64,000 nucleotides of DNA from Terribacillus sp. FSL K6-0262 (GTDB lineage: Bacteria; Bacillota; Bacilli; Bacillales; Amphibacillaceae): contig NZ_CP150277.1 of assembly GCF_037977385.1 (NCBI RefSeq), positions 868,001 to 932,000 of the forward strand. Direction: 5' to 3'. Both the position numbers and the translations under genes were made by a program. The notes below the pieces were generated by a model. The model searched no databases, was not told the DNA's origin, and worked only from the letters and a program-made list of their open reading frames with translations. Within the stretch, counting starts at the first letter, position 1; every line of letters starts with the position of its first letter. Below, one piece after another: positions 10,256 to 19,858 of this stretch.

Positions 10256-10358
10256 GTCCAAACTAATAAAATTAACAGAGTATGATGAAAATGTAGGGTT
10301 TTCGTTGAAGCCCCACTGTGCTAAAATCTCCCTATCTTATCAAATAAGGACTGTTTCC

Positions 10359-11066
10359 ATGCTTAAATATCAGCAAATCGCAAATGAAATCCAACAAGAT
10401 ATCGAAAAGAACGATCTGCCGCAGGGCACCAAGCTGCCTGTACTCGAAACGTTCATGTCGCAATACAAAACGAGTAAAAGCACTGTCATCAAGGCACTCA
10501 GCCTGCTTGAACGAAAGGGACTTGTCTACCAAGTCCGCGGCAGCGGCATTTTTGTGCGCCGCCGCAGCCGAAAAGGCTACATAAGTTTCTCCAATCATGG
10601 CTTCAGTGATGAACTGAGTGAATTCGATATCACTGCGAAAGTATTGGAACTCGACATCCGTAAACCGACGGAAGAAGTCGCCTTCAACCTGAAAATCGAT
10701 CCGAAAGATGACGTTTATTATGTAAAACGGATCCGCTATATCAATGGCCAGACACTTTGTCTCGAAGAATCCTATTATAATAAGCAGATTGTCACCTATC
10801 TCAATAACGAAATTGCCTCCGGCTCCATCTTCGACTACATCAGCAATGCCTTGGGGGCTAAAATCGGTTTTTCCGATTTGTATTTGCACATCCAAAAACT
10901 GAAGGAAGAAGAGGCACAGCATCTTGGGCTGCAAAAAGGAGATCCGAAACTGTTTGTCGAGACGATTTTCTATTTGAATAATGGCCTGCCATTCGACTTC
11001 TCGCGAATCTCCTATCATTACGAGCAGTCACAGTTCTTTTTCCAGTCAACTGGGTATTCGCTGTGA
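10359..11066 (+). CDS. GntR/HutC family transcriptional regulator of the bgl operon
   Basis: 235-aa regulator. The winged HTH spans about residues 1-68 (KLPVLETFMSQYKTSKSTVIKALSLLERKGLVYQVRGSGIFV), and the rest is a UTRA effector-binding domain ending LPFDFSRISYHYEQSQFFF. The ORF is open from 10305, but the ATG at 10359 has AAGGA in place and starts exactly at the HTH. It is divergent from bglP with a perfect palindromic operator between them. UTRA regulators usually sense a phosphorylated sugar, here probably a 6-phospho-beta-glucoside. Confidence 0.85.
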   Translation: MLKYQQIANEIQQDIEKNDLPQGTKLPVLETFMSQYKTSKSTVIKALSLLERKGLVYQVRGSGIFVRRRSRKGYISFSNHGFSDELSEFDITAKVLELDIRKPTEEVAFNLKIDPKDDVYYVKRIRYINGQTLCLEESYYNKQIVTYLNNEIASGSIFDYISNALGAKIGFSDLYLHIQKLKEEEAQHLGLQKGDPKLFVETIFYLNNGLPFDFSRISYHYEQSQFFFQSTGYSL

Positions 11067-11078
11067 AGACAAGCCTTG

Positions 11079-11195
11079 ATGGCAGCTTTCAAATTGGAAG
11101 GATGGGAGCATATACAGCAGCACATCCAACGCCTTGGCAACAGCTATAGCCCAGGACCTTGGGAGGAACTGAAAAGGAGACTGCGCATAATCTAA
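11079..11195 (+). CDS. Possible 38-codon ORF or gene fragment
   Basis: Reads MAAFKLEGWEHIQQHIQRLG and then NSYSPGPWEELKRRLRII before the stop. The amino-acid composition looks coding, but no ribosome site is seen and it begins 13 bases after the GntR stop. I do not recognise it. It could be the decayed end of a larger gene. Confidence 0.25.
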   Translation: MAAFKLEGWEHIQQHIQRLGNSYSPGPWEELKRRLRII

Positions 11196-11212
11196 CGCCA
11201 TTCCCATAAAAA

Positions 11213-11245
11213 AAGCAACCAAGCACGTTAAAAGCTTGGTTGCTT
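11213..11245. terminator. Bidirectional terminator downstream of fumC
   Basis: AAGCAACCAAGC pairs with GCTTGGTTGCTT across nine bases. A-rich sequence precedes it and T-rich follows, so it works for fumC (minus strand) and for transcripts from the GntR side. Confidence 0.85.
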
Positions 11246-11255
11246 CTTTCTTGGA

Positions 11256-12644
11256 TCAAATATTCGGCTTCACCATTTCCTCGGGCTTCACCATCTCATC
11301 AAACTGCGCTTCTGTCAGCAATTCGAGTTTGACAGCAGCCTCTTTGAGCGTCAAACCTTCCTTATGTGCAAGCTTAGCAATCTTCGCGGCATTTTCGTAG
11401 CCGATATGCGGATTCAGTGCCGTCACCAGCATTAGGGAATTCGCGACATTATCCTGGATTGTTTCTTCATTCGGTTCGATTCCCGCTGCACAATTATCAT
11501 GGAAGGACACCATACTGTCACTTAGCAGTTGCACGGATTGCAGGAAGTTGTAAATGATCACCGGCTTGAATACATTCAGTTCAAAATTACCCTGGCTTGC
11601 AGCAAATCCGATTGTTGCATCATTCCCCATGACTTGGGCTGCCACCATCGTCACCGCTTCACATTGAGTAGGGTTTACTTTCCCAGGCATGATCGAGCTG
11701 CCTGGCTCATTTGCAGGAATGATGATCTCGCCAATACCACAGCGCGGTCCGCTTGCCAGCCAGCGTACATCATTGGCAATCTTCATCAAGTCGGCAGCAA
11801 GTGCCTTCAATGCCCCATGGGCATAGGCCATTTCATCATGGCTGGTCAAGGCATGGAACTTATTCGGCGAGCTGGTGAATGCTTGTCCGGTGAACTTGGT
11901 TATTTCCTCGGCCACTGTTTCACCAAATTGCGGATGTGCATTGATACCAGTGCCCACCGCAGTACCACCAATGGCCAAAGCACGCAGCTTCTCCGTAGCT
12001 TCCGAGATCATTTCCCTGGAACGGTCCAGCATATGCACCCAGCCGCTTATCTCCTGGCCCAGCGTCAATGGCGTCGCATCCTGGAGATGTGTGCGTCCGA
12101 TCTTCACGATGCCATTGTACTTCTCCGCTTTTTCATGCAGGGTGTGACGCAGCTGATCCAATGCAGGAAGCAGCTGTTCATAAACTGCCAGCACTCCTGC
12201 AACATGCATGGCTGTCGGGAATGTATCATTCGAGCTCTGACTGCGGTTGACATCATCATTTGGATGTATCACGGCCGCAGAACCTTTTTCCTTCAGAAAA
12301 GCATTTGCAAGATTTGCCACGACTTCGTTCATGTTCATATTACTTTGCGTACCGCTTCCTGTCTGCCATACGACAAGCGGAAAATTATCATCATATTTGC
12401 CAGTAAGGATGTCATCACAAACGGCTGCGATCGCCTCTGCTTTTTCACTGTCCAAATTACCAAGGCGCTGATTGGCTGCTGCCGTACTGCGCTTCAATAT
12501 AGCGAAAGCCTTCACGACGCGCTCCGGCATTTTTTCCAAACCTATCTTGAAATTCTCCTTGCTTCGCTGTGTCTGTGCGCCCCAGAATTTATCAGCGGGT
12601 ACTTTCACTTCACCTAAAGTATCTCTTTCGATTCTATAATCCAT
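11256..12644 (-). CDS. fumC: Class II fumarate hydratase
   Basis: 462-aa enzyme of the TCA cycle interconverting fumarate and malate in the cytosol. The superfamily signature [15 protein letters not shown] is present near residue 318, along with [14 protein letters not shown] and [16 protein letters not shown]. The frame is open back to 12770, but the ATG at 12644 ([13 protein letters not shown]) has GGAGG seven bases upstream and matches family starts. The C-terminus carries a repeated EEMVKP, a minor oddity. It is divergent from a LysR regulator. Confidence 0.95.
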   Translation of the reverse strand: MDYRIERDTLGEVKVPADKFWGAQTQRSKENFKIGLEKMPERVVKAFAILKRSTAAANQRLGNLDSEKAEAIAAVCDDILTGKYDDNFPLVVWQTGSGTQSNMNMNEVVANLANAFLKEKGSAAVIHPNDDVNRSQSSNDTFPTAMHVAGVLAVYEQLLPALDQLRHTLHEKAEKYNGIVKIGRTHLQDATPLTLGQEISGWVHMLDRSREMISEATEKLRALAIGGTAVGTGINAHPQFGETVAEEITKFTGQAFTSSPNKFHALTSHDEMAYAHGALKALAADLMKIANDVRWLASGPRCGIGEIIIPANEPGSSIMPGKVNPTQCEAVTMVAAQVMGNDATIGFAASQGNFELNVFKPVIIYNFLQSVQLLSDSMVSFHDNCAAGIEPNEETIQDNVANSLMLVTALNPHIGYENAAKIAKLAHKEGLTLKEAAVKLELLTEAQFDEMVKPEEMVKPNI

Positions 12645-12697
12645 TGTAATCCTCCTTACACCTATTTCTAGCATCATAAAAATCGTATCACGCTCAT

Positions 12698-12715
12698 TGC
12701 ATAATGTATAATGCA
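12698..12715. promoter_or_regulatory. Candidate LysR operator between fumC and the lysR gene
   Basis: TGCATAATGTATAATGCA has inverted TGCAT/ATGCA arms and lies in the 124-bp divergent gap. LysR regulators bind T-N11-A dyads in such gaps. A related word, TGCATAA, occurs in the bsd control region. Confidence 0.4.
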
Positions 12716-12768
12716 TAATAAATATATTTTTAATTACTATATGTAATATAGGAATGGAGGATCGATTC

Positions 12769-13644
12769 ATGGAATGGGAACAACTCGAATATTTTCAGAC
12801 GCTTGCACGCGAACAGCATGTTACAAGGGCCGCTCAAATTTTATCCATTACCCAGCCAGCCCTCTCGCGCTCGATTGCTCGTCTGGAAAGCCAGATCGGT
12901 ACGCCGCTGTTTGATCGCCAAGGCCGGACAATCAAATTGAATAAGTATGGAGAATTATTATTGAAGCGTGTGGATATCATTTTAAAAGAATTCGAGGAGG
13001 GAAAAAACGAGATCCAATCGCTGCTCGATCCAGATAAAGGAGAAATATCGCTCGGCTTTCTGCACACACTAGGTACGGCGATAGTGCCGAAAATCATTGG
13101 GGCATTTAAAGAGAAGTATCCACAGGTCCGCTTTCATTTAAAGCAAAACCACTCCAACTGGCTGCTGGATAATCTCCAGTTAGGTGATTTGGATCTTTGC
13201 TTGCTCTCTTCCTTCCCATTGGAATCCAACCTTGCTTGGACACCGCTATGGCAAGAAGAATTGTATCTGTTCTTTCCAAAGAATCATCCATTGGCAAACC
13301 AAGAATCGATCACCTTGGAAGAAGTGGCAGAAGAACCTTTTATCCTGATGGAGGAAGGCTATGCTCTTCGGGTCACCATCGATTCCATCTTTGACCAAGT
13401 CGGTATCCAGCCTAATATCATGTTTGAAGGGGAAGAAGTGACAACGATAGCCGGGTTCGTCGGGGCTGGCATGGGAATCTCCATCCTGCCAGACGTCAAA
13501 AGCCTGGATCAAATGAAGATTGCAAAGGTGCGAATCAGCTCACCGAAATGCGAACGGACCATTGGGATCGCCAGTATGGAAGGGAAGTTTTTATCGCCTA
13601 TTGCGGAGAAATTCATGCAGCATATCGTGGATCATTTTCGTTGA
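12769..13644 (+). CDS. LysR family transcriptional regulator
   Basis: 291-aa regulator. The N-terminal HTH is [45 protein letters not shown], followed by a substrate-binding domain ([28 protein letters not shown]). GGAGG lies eight bases before the ATG at 12769, which is preferred over the in-frame ATG at 12754 that overlaps the ribosome site. It is divergent from fumC. Its targets are unknown; fumC is a candidate only by position. Confidence 0.88.
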   Translation: MEWEQLEYFQTLAREQHVTRAAQILSITQPALSRSIARLESQIGTPLFDRQGRTIKLNKYGELLLKRVDIILKEFEEGKNEIQSLLDPDKGEISLGFLHTLGTAIVPKIIGAFKEKYPQVRFHLKQNHSNWLLDNLQLGDLDLCLLSSFPLESNLAWTPLWQEELYLFFPKNHPLANQESITLEEVAEEPFILMEEGYALRVTIDSIFDQVGIQPNIMFEGEEVTTIAGFVGAGMGISILPDVKSLDQMKIAKVRISSPKCERTIGIASMEGKFLSPIAEKFMQHIVDHFR

Positions 13645-13650
13645 AATAAA

Positions 13651-13676
13651 AAAGAAGAAGCATGTGCTTCTTCTTT
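13651..13676. terminator. Bidirectional terminator after lysR
   Basis: AAAGAAGAAGCA pairs with TGCTTCTTCTTT across two bases, between the converging lysR and membrane-protein genes. Confidence 0.85.
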
Positions 13677-13690
13677 CGGTCAATTGGCAG

Positions 13691-14803
13691 CTATTCGCTC
13701 CACACATATCTATAAGGCGTAATTTCTTCCTCTTTTCCCGGTACATATAAGGAGATTGTCGGTCCGCTGACCGAGCCCTCGGAAGGAGGGTAAATCTCTC
13801 CGTCTCTTGTCACATACTGCAGATTCTCAGGAAGCGCCCAATCTCGCACCCCTTTATACATAATTGCGTTATGTTTCTCGCCTGTCCGCTCGACGACTTC
13901 CTGTACCGGAATATATTGCATCATGTCCAGCACGTACTTCAGGTCATTTTCCGGTATATATGGATACTGATCATCATCCCATTCCTGTTTGTCGACAACC
14001 ACACTATCGCCGCCGTCATTATTATAGATTAAATAATTATGCCGATGGACTTTGTCCTCGTCATATCCGTTCACAAACGCATAAATACTTGTCATCGTTC
14101 CATCTTCATCAAATTCTATTTCCAGATTGTCCGTCATCAAATAAGGCTCCATCCCCACTTTGTCATCTGCAGCGTCGATGATACCTTGAATCCCCACTTC
14201 ATAGAAATTATCGCTGCCAAGCTTCGCCTTTTCCTCCGAAGCCATGCGTTCCAATCTCCAGCTGAGTGCGCCGTGGAAATCCGTTGCATTGTAATAGACT
14301 TTATAGGCCCCTGCTACCGTGATGAGTAAAAACACAGCTAATGCCAACAGCCATAGCCCGGGTATCTTTGGCTTTTCTTTCAGCGGTGAAATATTCAGAT
14401 TCCGAGAAACCGGGATCTGCATATTATCCTTCATATGAAAAACAAAGCCCTTCTTATACGTCCGGATATACTTCAAATTTGCTAATGGAAATTCCTTTTC
14501 GCCAATTACCAGATGCTCATCCGTCAGCTTTATGGATTGATTTGATTCAAACAAGCATTTCTGTTGCAACTGTTTGCGATATATCCAAATGATCCGGCAT
14601 AGAAGTATCAGGATAACGATGACGCATAAAGACAGCAAGGGAAGATTTGCCCGCAGCTGGCCAATATATGTAATGGTATCTATCAACCGCCAAGACAGCC
14701 AGTAAAACAATAGCAGCAAAATAGTATAGATACTATCGAAAAATAGATTCTTCCATACAAGTGACGAGTACATCTTCTTAGTGTGATTCCTTTGTTTTGG
14801 CAA
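13691..14803 (-). CDS. Membrane protein with extracytoplasmic C-terminal domain, function unknown
   Basis: 370 aa. Hydrophobic helices lie at about residues 22-45, 55-75 and 149-170. A soluble PH-like stretch (LTDEHLVIGEKEFPLANLKYIRTYKKGFVFHM) lies between helices 2 and 3, and an acidic C-terminal domain of about 200 residues follows. The frame begins at a TTG at 14803 with AGAGGAG eight bases upstream; the ATG at 14773 is the alternative. I do not recognise the family. Confidence 0.7.
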   Translation of the reverse strand: MPKQRNHTKKMYSSLVWKNLFFDSIYTILLLLFYWLSWRLIDTITYIGQLRANLPLLSLCVIVILILLCRIIWIYRKQLQQKCLFESNQSIKLTDEHLVIGEKEFPLANLKYIRTYKKGFVFHMKDNMQIPVSRNLNISPLKEKPKIPGLWLLALAVFLLITVAGAYKVYYNATDFHGALSWRLERMASEEKAKLGSDNFYEVGIQGIIDAADDKVGMEPYLMTDNLEIEFDEDGTMTSIYAFVNGYDEDKVHRHNYLIYNNDGGDSVVVDKQEWDDDQYPYIPENDLKYVLDMMQYIPVQEVVERTGEKHNAIMYKGVRDWALPENLQYVTRDGEIYPPSEGSVSGPTISLYVPGKEEEITPYRYVWSE

Positions 14804-14962
14804 GTTATGACTCCTCTTACAAGAAATATTATATTACTTAGAAATCATACCATTTCAACAGTAGTTTAAGAAGGAAAAATCAAGATGCACCCTCTTCGCG
14901 TTCCATACAAAAGCCGGAATTCCTTGCTATTTTCAGGAAAACCATTGCTGCCTCTTCCTACA

Positions 14963-14998
14963 CTAAAAAACTGCATCTTATAAGATGCAGTTTTTTAG
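14963..14998. terminator. Bidirectional terminator downstream of sstT
   Basis: An unbroken 36-bp palindrome centred on TTATAA, with AAAAAACTGCATC and GATGCAGTTTTTT arms. Confidence 0.9.
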
Positions 14999-15000
14999 AT

Positions 15001-16251
15001 TCAAGCTGTTTCATTTTTAATATTTATCTTGATTGGTTCTCCTGCTTTTCTTCTTTCTTTGAAATCAGCAGCAGCCGTGAACAGCACATCAGTGGAAGAA
15101 TTAAGTGCTGTTTCTGCCGAATCTTGCACGACCCCTATGATAAATCCTACTCCAACCACTTGCATGGCAACGTCCGCCGGAATACCGAACAAGCTGCTTG
15201 CGAGCGGGATCAAAAGCAAGGAACCGCCTGCGACACCGGATGCACCGCATGCACTGACTGCCGCCAAAACACTGAGCAGAATCGCCGAAATGATGTCAAC
15301 CTCGATATGCATTGTATGGACAGCAGCGAGTGTCAGTACGGTGATCGTAACTGCCGCTCCGCCCATATTGATTGTCGCACCCAGCGGGATGGATACGGAG
15401 TAGCTATCCTTATTTAAACCAAGCCTTTCGCTAAGCTTCATATTCACTGGTATATTCGCTGCGGAACTGCGCGTGAAGAATGCTGTCACACCACTCTCTT
15501 TCAAGCAAGTGAACACAAGCGGATATGGATTCTGCCTGATCAATACATAGACAATAAGAGGGTTGACAACAAGCGCCACGAAGAACATACATCCGAGCAG
15601 CACTGCCAATAGTTTTCCGTAACTTGCTAAAGATGATAGACCATTATCGGATATGGATGTGAATACAAGCCCCATGATTCCAAGCGGCGCAAGCTTGATC
15701 ACCCATGTAACCACCTTGGACACGGCATCCGAGCAGTTAGAAATGACAGACTTGGTTGTATCGGAGGTGTTCCGGAGCGCCAAGCCGAATAGGATTGCCC
15801 AAGCCAGGATACCGATATAATTTGCATTCACGATTGCATTGACCGGGTTATCCACCATGTTCATCAACAATGTCTGCAGTACTTCACCGATTCCTCCCGG
15901 AGGTGCCGCCGCATCCTCAGGACTATCGACAAGTGACAAGCTGATTGGAAAAATGAAACTGGCAGCTACTGCTACGACCGCAGCTGCAAAAGTCCCGATA
16001 AGATAAAGGACAACGACCGACTTCATGTTCGTCTGCTTGCCTTTTTGATGCCGGGCGATGGCAGCCATGACCAAGAACAGCACAAGCACTGGCGCAATCG
16101 CTTTTAAAGCACCTACGAATAATGTACCTAAAATGGTAACGGGCTGTGCAGCATCCGGAACAGCAACCCCAAGAATAACACCAATAATAAGACCAAGAAT
16201 GATTTGCTGCACCAAGCTTAGCCGATTCCACAATTTTAAAGCATTTCTCAT
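15001..16251 (-). CDS. sstT: Serine/threonine:sodium symporter
   Basis: 416-aa member of the dicarboxylate/amino acid:cation symporter family. The sequence is a close SstT match throughout: [21 protein letters not shown] at the N-terminus, the [20 protein letters not shown] motif, and the [19 protein letters not shown] substrate region. It imports serine and threonine with Na+. A strong promoter is placed at 16339-16367. It ends at a palindromic terminator. Confidence 0.93.
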   Translation of the reverse strand: MRNALKLWNRLSLVQQIILGLIIGVILGVAVPDAAQPVTILGTLFVGALKAIAPVLVLFLVMAAIARHQKGKQTNMKSVVVLYLIGTFAAAVVAVAASFIFPISLSLVDSPEDAAAPPGGIGEVLQTLLMNMVDNPVNAIVNANYIGILAWAILFGLALRNTSDTTKSVISNCSDAVSKVVTWVIKLAPLGIMGLVFTSISDNGLSSLASYGKLLAVLLGCMFFVALVVNPLIVYVLIRQNPYPLVFTCLKESGVTAFFTRSSAANIPVNMKLSERLGLNKDSYSVSIPLGATINMGGAAVTITVLTLAAVHTMHIEVDIISAILLSVLAAVSACGASGVAGGSLLLIPLASSLFGIPADVAMQVVGVGFIIGVVQDSAETALNSSTDVLFTAAADFKERRKAGEPIKINIKNETA

Positions 16252-16338
16252 GAAAATCCCCTCACTATCTTATGCTGTACCAAGGGAGAAGTAAGTTCAG
16301 TCCACCCTAACAGGACAACTGTCTTTATAATAAGAACA

Positions 16339-16367
16339 ATTATAGTGGTATTTAAATGGGATTACAA
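16339..16367 (-). promoter_or_regulatory. Sigma-A promoter of sstT
   Basis: On the minus strand TTGTAA, a 17-base spacer, and a perfect TATAAT, about 90 bases before the sstT start. Confidence 0.7.
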
Positions 16368-16546
16368 GATGCTTTGCTCATCTTTCATATATTGTCAGTC
16401 TGCTGACTCTATCCTGCTTTTAAAAGGACTGCTTATTTAAGCATTTGAATCCCGATTTATCAGCTTGTTTCTTTAGCAGGACAGTATAAATGTTCCATAA
16501 ATCAATAGATATCCACTCTACTTTTACTTAGTTTATTTAAAAAAAG

Positions 16547-16573
16547 TAAACTTTCCCTGCTTATTACCGAAAT
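16547..16573 (+). promoter_or_regulatory. Sigma-D-like promoter of the chemoreceptor gene
   Basis: TAAA, 15 bases, ACCGAAAT, close to the motility sigma-D consensus TAAA-N15-GCCGATAT (all four -35 bases and six of eight -10 bases). It lies 58 bases before the ATG of a chemoreceptor, the expected target class. The rest of the 379-bp gap 16252-16630 holds the divergent sstT promoter and nothing else I can name. Confidence 0.6.
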
Positions 16574-16630
16574 TAAAATGGAGGGATTAAGCTGCCAAAG
16601 GAAAGCAAACAGAGAGAAGGAATTCAAATA

Positions 16631-18598
16631 ATGAAGAGCATCACACTCAGCATCAAAAACAAACTTATCATTGCTTTTATTGCAATACTCATCATCCCGA
16701 GTATACTCGTTGGGACGCTGTCTTATATAAGCGCCAAAAACGAACTTTCGGATCAGCTTATCGGAAGTGCAAGTGAAAACGTCAAAATTTTAAATGGAAT
16801 CATCGATGATACCATTCAGCCCAAAATACATGACACACAATTCTTTGCCGCCAATATAAATCAGTCGATGTATGATGGCATGGAAAGCCCTGAAATAAGA
16901 ACCAAGCTGGATCAATTCATCGAATTACATCCGGAACTTGAAAGTGTATATGTCGGTACCGCCGACGGACTCATGATTCAGTCCCCGAATAACGATAGAG
17001 ATGATGACTACGATCCAAGAGAGCGACCATGGTATAAGGAAGCGATGGAAAATAAGGGGAATGTCATCATTACCGAACCCTATGAATCCAGCTCGACAAA
17101 GAACACAGTGGTGACCATTGCAGCGACCACAACGGATAATTCCGGTGTCGTGGCCATGAATGTCGATTTGAAACAGCTGCAGGAGACTGTCAGCGGAATC
17201 AATATTGGTAAAAATGGGTTTGCAGTAGTGCTGGATAAAAACCAGAATGTCATCATCCACCCAAATGAAGCGTCTGGGACCAAAGCAGAAGGTTCTTATT
17301 ATGACAAGCAATATAAGAGCGCTTCAGGCGGATTCGAATACGAAAAAGATGGCGAGGCGCGCGAATTAGTCTTTATGACGAATGAAACGACTGGCTGGAA
17401 AGTATCCGGGATCATGTCACGGACCGAGATTGCCGATGCCACGGCTCCTATCCTTATCACCGGAATCGTTGTTATCGTCATATCCCTGCTGATCGGGGCT
17501 TTGATCATTTTCTCTGTCATCCGCTCGATCATCAAACCTTTGAATATATTGAAAAATACTGCTGAAAAAGTCAGTGAAGGAGATCTTACAGAAAAAGTCG
17601 ACGTAAAATCAAAAGATGAGCTAGGACTTGTTTCCAATGCCTTCAATAAGATGATCGACAGCCTCGGTAATTTAATCAGAAAAGTAGAAGATGAATCCGG
17701 TCATGTAGCTGCATCTTCAGAGGAATTATTGGCAAGTGCGGAACAGACTGCCTCCGCGACCGAGCAGGTAGCTGCAGGGGTACAGGAAATTACGAACGGC
17801 GCCGAAGTACAAAAGAAAAATGTGGAAGATACCGCCCAAGCCTTGAACGAAATCGCAGCCGGCATCAATAAAGTGGCGGAAAGTGTGCAATCCGTAACCG
17901 ATCTCACTGCTGAGGCAGCTGATCAAGCCAAAGACGGCGGAGAATCCGTCAGCAAAACCGTCCAGCAAATGAACACCATTTACGAATCCGTGAAAGAATC
18001 GAATAAAAACATCCATTCTTTGCAAGAGCGTTCAAAAGAGATCGGCAGTATCGTGAATGTCATCGTCGGCATCGCCGATCAAACGAATCTTCTGGCATTG
18101 AATGCTGCAATCGAAGCCGCTAGTGCCGGCGAACATGGCAAAGGCTTTGCCGTTGTCGCCAACGAGGTAAGGAAATTAGCCGAACAATCCCAAGCGTCAG
18201 CCACACAAATCGAAAAACTTATCCAGTCCATCCAGGAAGATACACGTGTATCCGTCAAAGTGATGGAATCTGCGACGCAGAGTGTGGAGAGCGGCATTGC
18301 TGCATCCAATGAAACAACAGAAAAATTCGAAAAAATCATCCAAAGCGTCTATGATATCTCACCTAAAATGGAAGACGTGGCAGCCATCTCCGAACAAATA
18401 GCTGCGAGCATTCAGGAAGTGGCAGCACGCGCAAATGAACTATCATCCATCGCCAAAGAAAGCGCATCTGCTTCCGAAACGATGGCAAATTCCACCGAAG
18501 AGCAATTGGCTTCCATGGAAGAAATCGCCGCAGCTGCGAACGCCTTGTCATCACTGGCAGAAGAACTGCAAGCTTCCTTGCGGATATTTAGATTATAG
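16631..18598 (+). CDS. Methyl-accepting chemotaxis protein, dCache-HAMP type
   Basis: 655-aa transmembrane chemoreceptor. TM1 spans about residues 9-30, and the extracellular dCache domain about 35-275, including the [14 protein letters not shown] motif. TM2 is about 278-300, HAMP about 300-352, and the signalling domain about 370-655, with the hairpin tip [40 protein letters not shown]. It senses an extracellular ligand and controls CheA. The dCache motif resembles amino-acid receptors such as McpB/McpC, but the ligand is not readable. AGAAGGA precedes the ATG, and a sigma-D-like promoter fits motility control. Confidence 0.92.
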   Translation: MKSITLSIKNKLIIAFIAILIIPSILVGTLSYISAKNELSDQLIGSASENVKILNGIIDDTIQPKIHDTQFFAANINQSMYDGMESPEIRTKLDQFIELHPELESVYVGTADGLMIQSPNNDRDDDYDPRERPWYKEAMENKGNVIITEPYESSSTKNTVVTIAATTTDNSGVVAMNVDLKQLQETVSGINIGKNGFAVVLDKNQNVIIHPNEASGTKAEGSYYDKQYKSASGGFEYEKDGEARELVFMTNETTGWKVSGIMSRTEIADATAPILITGIVVIVISLLIGALIIFSVIRSIIKPLNILKNTAEKVSEGDLTEKVDVKSKDELGLVSNAFNKMIDSLGNLIRKVEDESGHVAASSEELLASAEQTASATEQVAAGVQEITNGAEVQKKNVEDTAQALNEIAAGINKVAESVQSVTDLTAEAADQAKDGGESVSKTVQQMNTIYESVKESNKNIHSLQERSKEIGSIVNVIVGIADQTNLLALNAAIEAASAGEHGKGFAVVANEVRKLAEQSQASATQIEKLIQSIQEDTRVSVKVMESATQSVESGIAASNETTEKFEKIIQSVYDISPKMEDVAAISEQIAASIQEVAARANELSSIAKESASASETMANSTEEQLASMEEIAAAANALSSLAEELQASLRIFRL

Positions 18599-18605
18599 GA
18601 ATCGG

Positions 18606-18785
18606 GGCTGGGACATAACCAATTCCCCAGTGCTTAAAACCGAATCTTATTCTTGAGCGCCGCTTCGGTAGAACACTCCGCTGGAATAGATAACTAATCA
18701 AAAAACCGAACTTATGCAAATTTTCGTATGAAGATTTGCAATATAGTTCGGTTTTTTATTTGGCTAAAACACTTTTGTCCCAGCC
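18606..18785. repeat. Intergenic GGCTGGGACA repeat with nested hairpin
   Basis: The outer arms GGCTGGGACA (18606) and TGTCCCAGCC (18776-18785) are inverted. Inside, AAAAAACCGAACT (18700-18712) pairs with AGTTCGGTTTTTT (18745-18757), with AAAT/ATTT extensions. I know this GGCTGGGACA type of repeat from intergenic regions of several Firmicutes. It sits between the chemoreceptor and the lipoprotein gene, and the inner hairpin can terminate transcription in both directions. Confidence 0.7.
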
Positions 18786-18886
18786 TCTTTTTCTATAGTG
18801 GACCATTCCCTTCCACTCTTTTACATAATGGGTTGTACTGCCCTTTCCAAATACCATAAAATAGAATGATAGAAGGGATGCGAAAA

Positions 18887-19774
18887 ATGCGATACATATC
18901 AGGTATCTGTCTTTGTTTATTATTGTTGGCCGGCTGTCAGGAAGAAACAGCCCCTGTATCGATCGAACCACCATCACAAGCACGAAGCGTTCCAGCTATA
19001 TCCTATGCAATCAATCAATCAGGATTGCAGGTCACGACGAACAGCGGGGAGGATTGGATGCAGGTTCCTGTGGAAGTCGACGAGCTTTTTAGAGGAGAAT
19101 ACCAAGGCTCCAAAACGGAACTGATCGATCAAAGTTATAGCTTATCCGAAGGAAGACTAGCTTTTATCATCGGCGGCATGGGGCACACAGCTGTTTTATC
19201 ATCCACGGACCAAGGCAGGACTTGGGAGACAGCGGAACTTCCTGATGCAATCGAAGGTGTCCGCTTACGTATCATCGGCTTTACTAGTGAACAGGATGGC
19301 TTCGTCATTCTGTCAGGCGGCAGAACCATGTCGGCGGAAGGCAACCAAATTTACCAAACAGCAGACGGCGGCAGGACATGGACTCTGACAGGCAGTGCAC
19401 CCAGCGAACGGATTGTCCAGAGCGGCACATTCGTCTCCAAGGATATAGGCTTCATGACTTTCGGCTTAACAGGTCCTGCAGAATACTATCGTACAACTGA
19501 CGGCGGAGCAAATTGGGGAGCATTTGAAGTTGAATTGCCCGGCATATACGATGAGATCTTTACGGTAATGGAATCAGCAGAATTCGAAGGCGACCAGCTC
19601 ATCATGACAATGGGACAAGGATCAAACGGCGATTATTACGGCGGGAATGTGAAAGCCACACTTGTCTCAGACGACTATGGTGCCACATTCGACATGACTG
19701 GATTGATTGACCCCGACGATGTCATGACAGAGGAAGAAGAAGCAAATTGGCGGGAGAATGATTCTTACTATTAA
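18887..19774 (+). CDS. Lipoprotein with BNR/YCF48-like beta-propeller repeats
   Basis: 295-aa secreted lipoprotein. The signal peptide ends in the lipobox LLLAGC, so the cysteine is lipidated. At least four BNR-type turns are visible (SSTDQGRTWE, QTADGGRTWT, RTTDGGANWG, SDDYGATFD), the mark of sialidase/YCF48-like propellers. No sialidase active-site set is recognised. Of three in-frame ATGs, 18887 has AGAAGGG nine bases upstream. The role at the cell surface is unknown. Confidence 0.8.
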   Translation: MRYISGICLCLLLLAGCQEETAPVSIEPPSQARSVPAISYAINQSGLQVTTNSGEDWMQVPVEVDELFRGEYQGSKTELIDQSYSLSEGRLAFIIGGMGHTAVLSSTDQGRTWETAELPDAIEGVRLRIIGFTSEQDGFVILSGGRTMSAEGNQIYQTADGGRTWTLTGSAPSERIVQSGTFVSKDIGFMTFGLTGPAEYYRTTDGGANWGAFEVELPGIYDEIFTVMESAEFEGDQLIMTMGQGSNGDYYGGNVKATLVSDDYGATFDMTGLIDPDDVMTEEEEANWRENDSYY

Positions 19775-19783
19775 GATATAAAT

Positions 19784-19819
19784 AAGGCTTCAGCTCTTTG
19801 TTTTGAGAGCTGAAGCCTT
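19784..19819. terminator. Bidirectional terminator between the lipoprotein and helicase genes
   Basis: AAGGCTTCAGCTCT pairs with AGAGCTGAAGCCTT, with a T-run on the plus side. Confidence 0.85.
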
Positions 19820-19858
19820 TGATATTCACGACATGAATTAAATACTTTACTTATAGAA

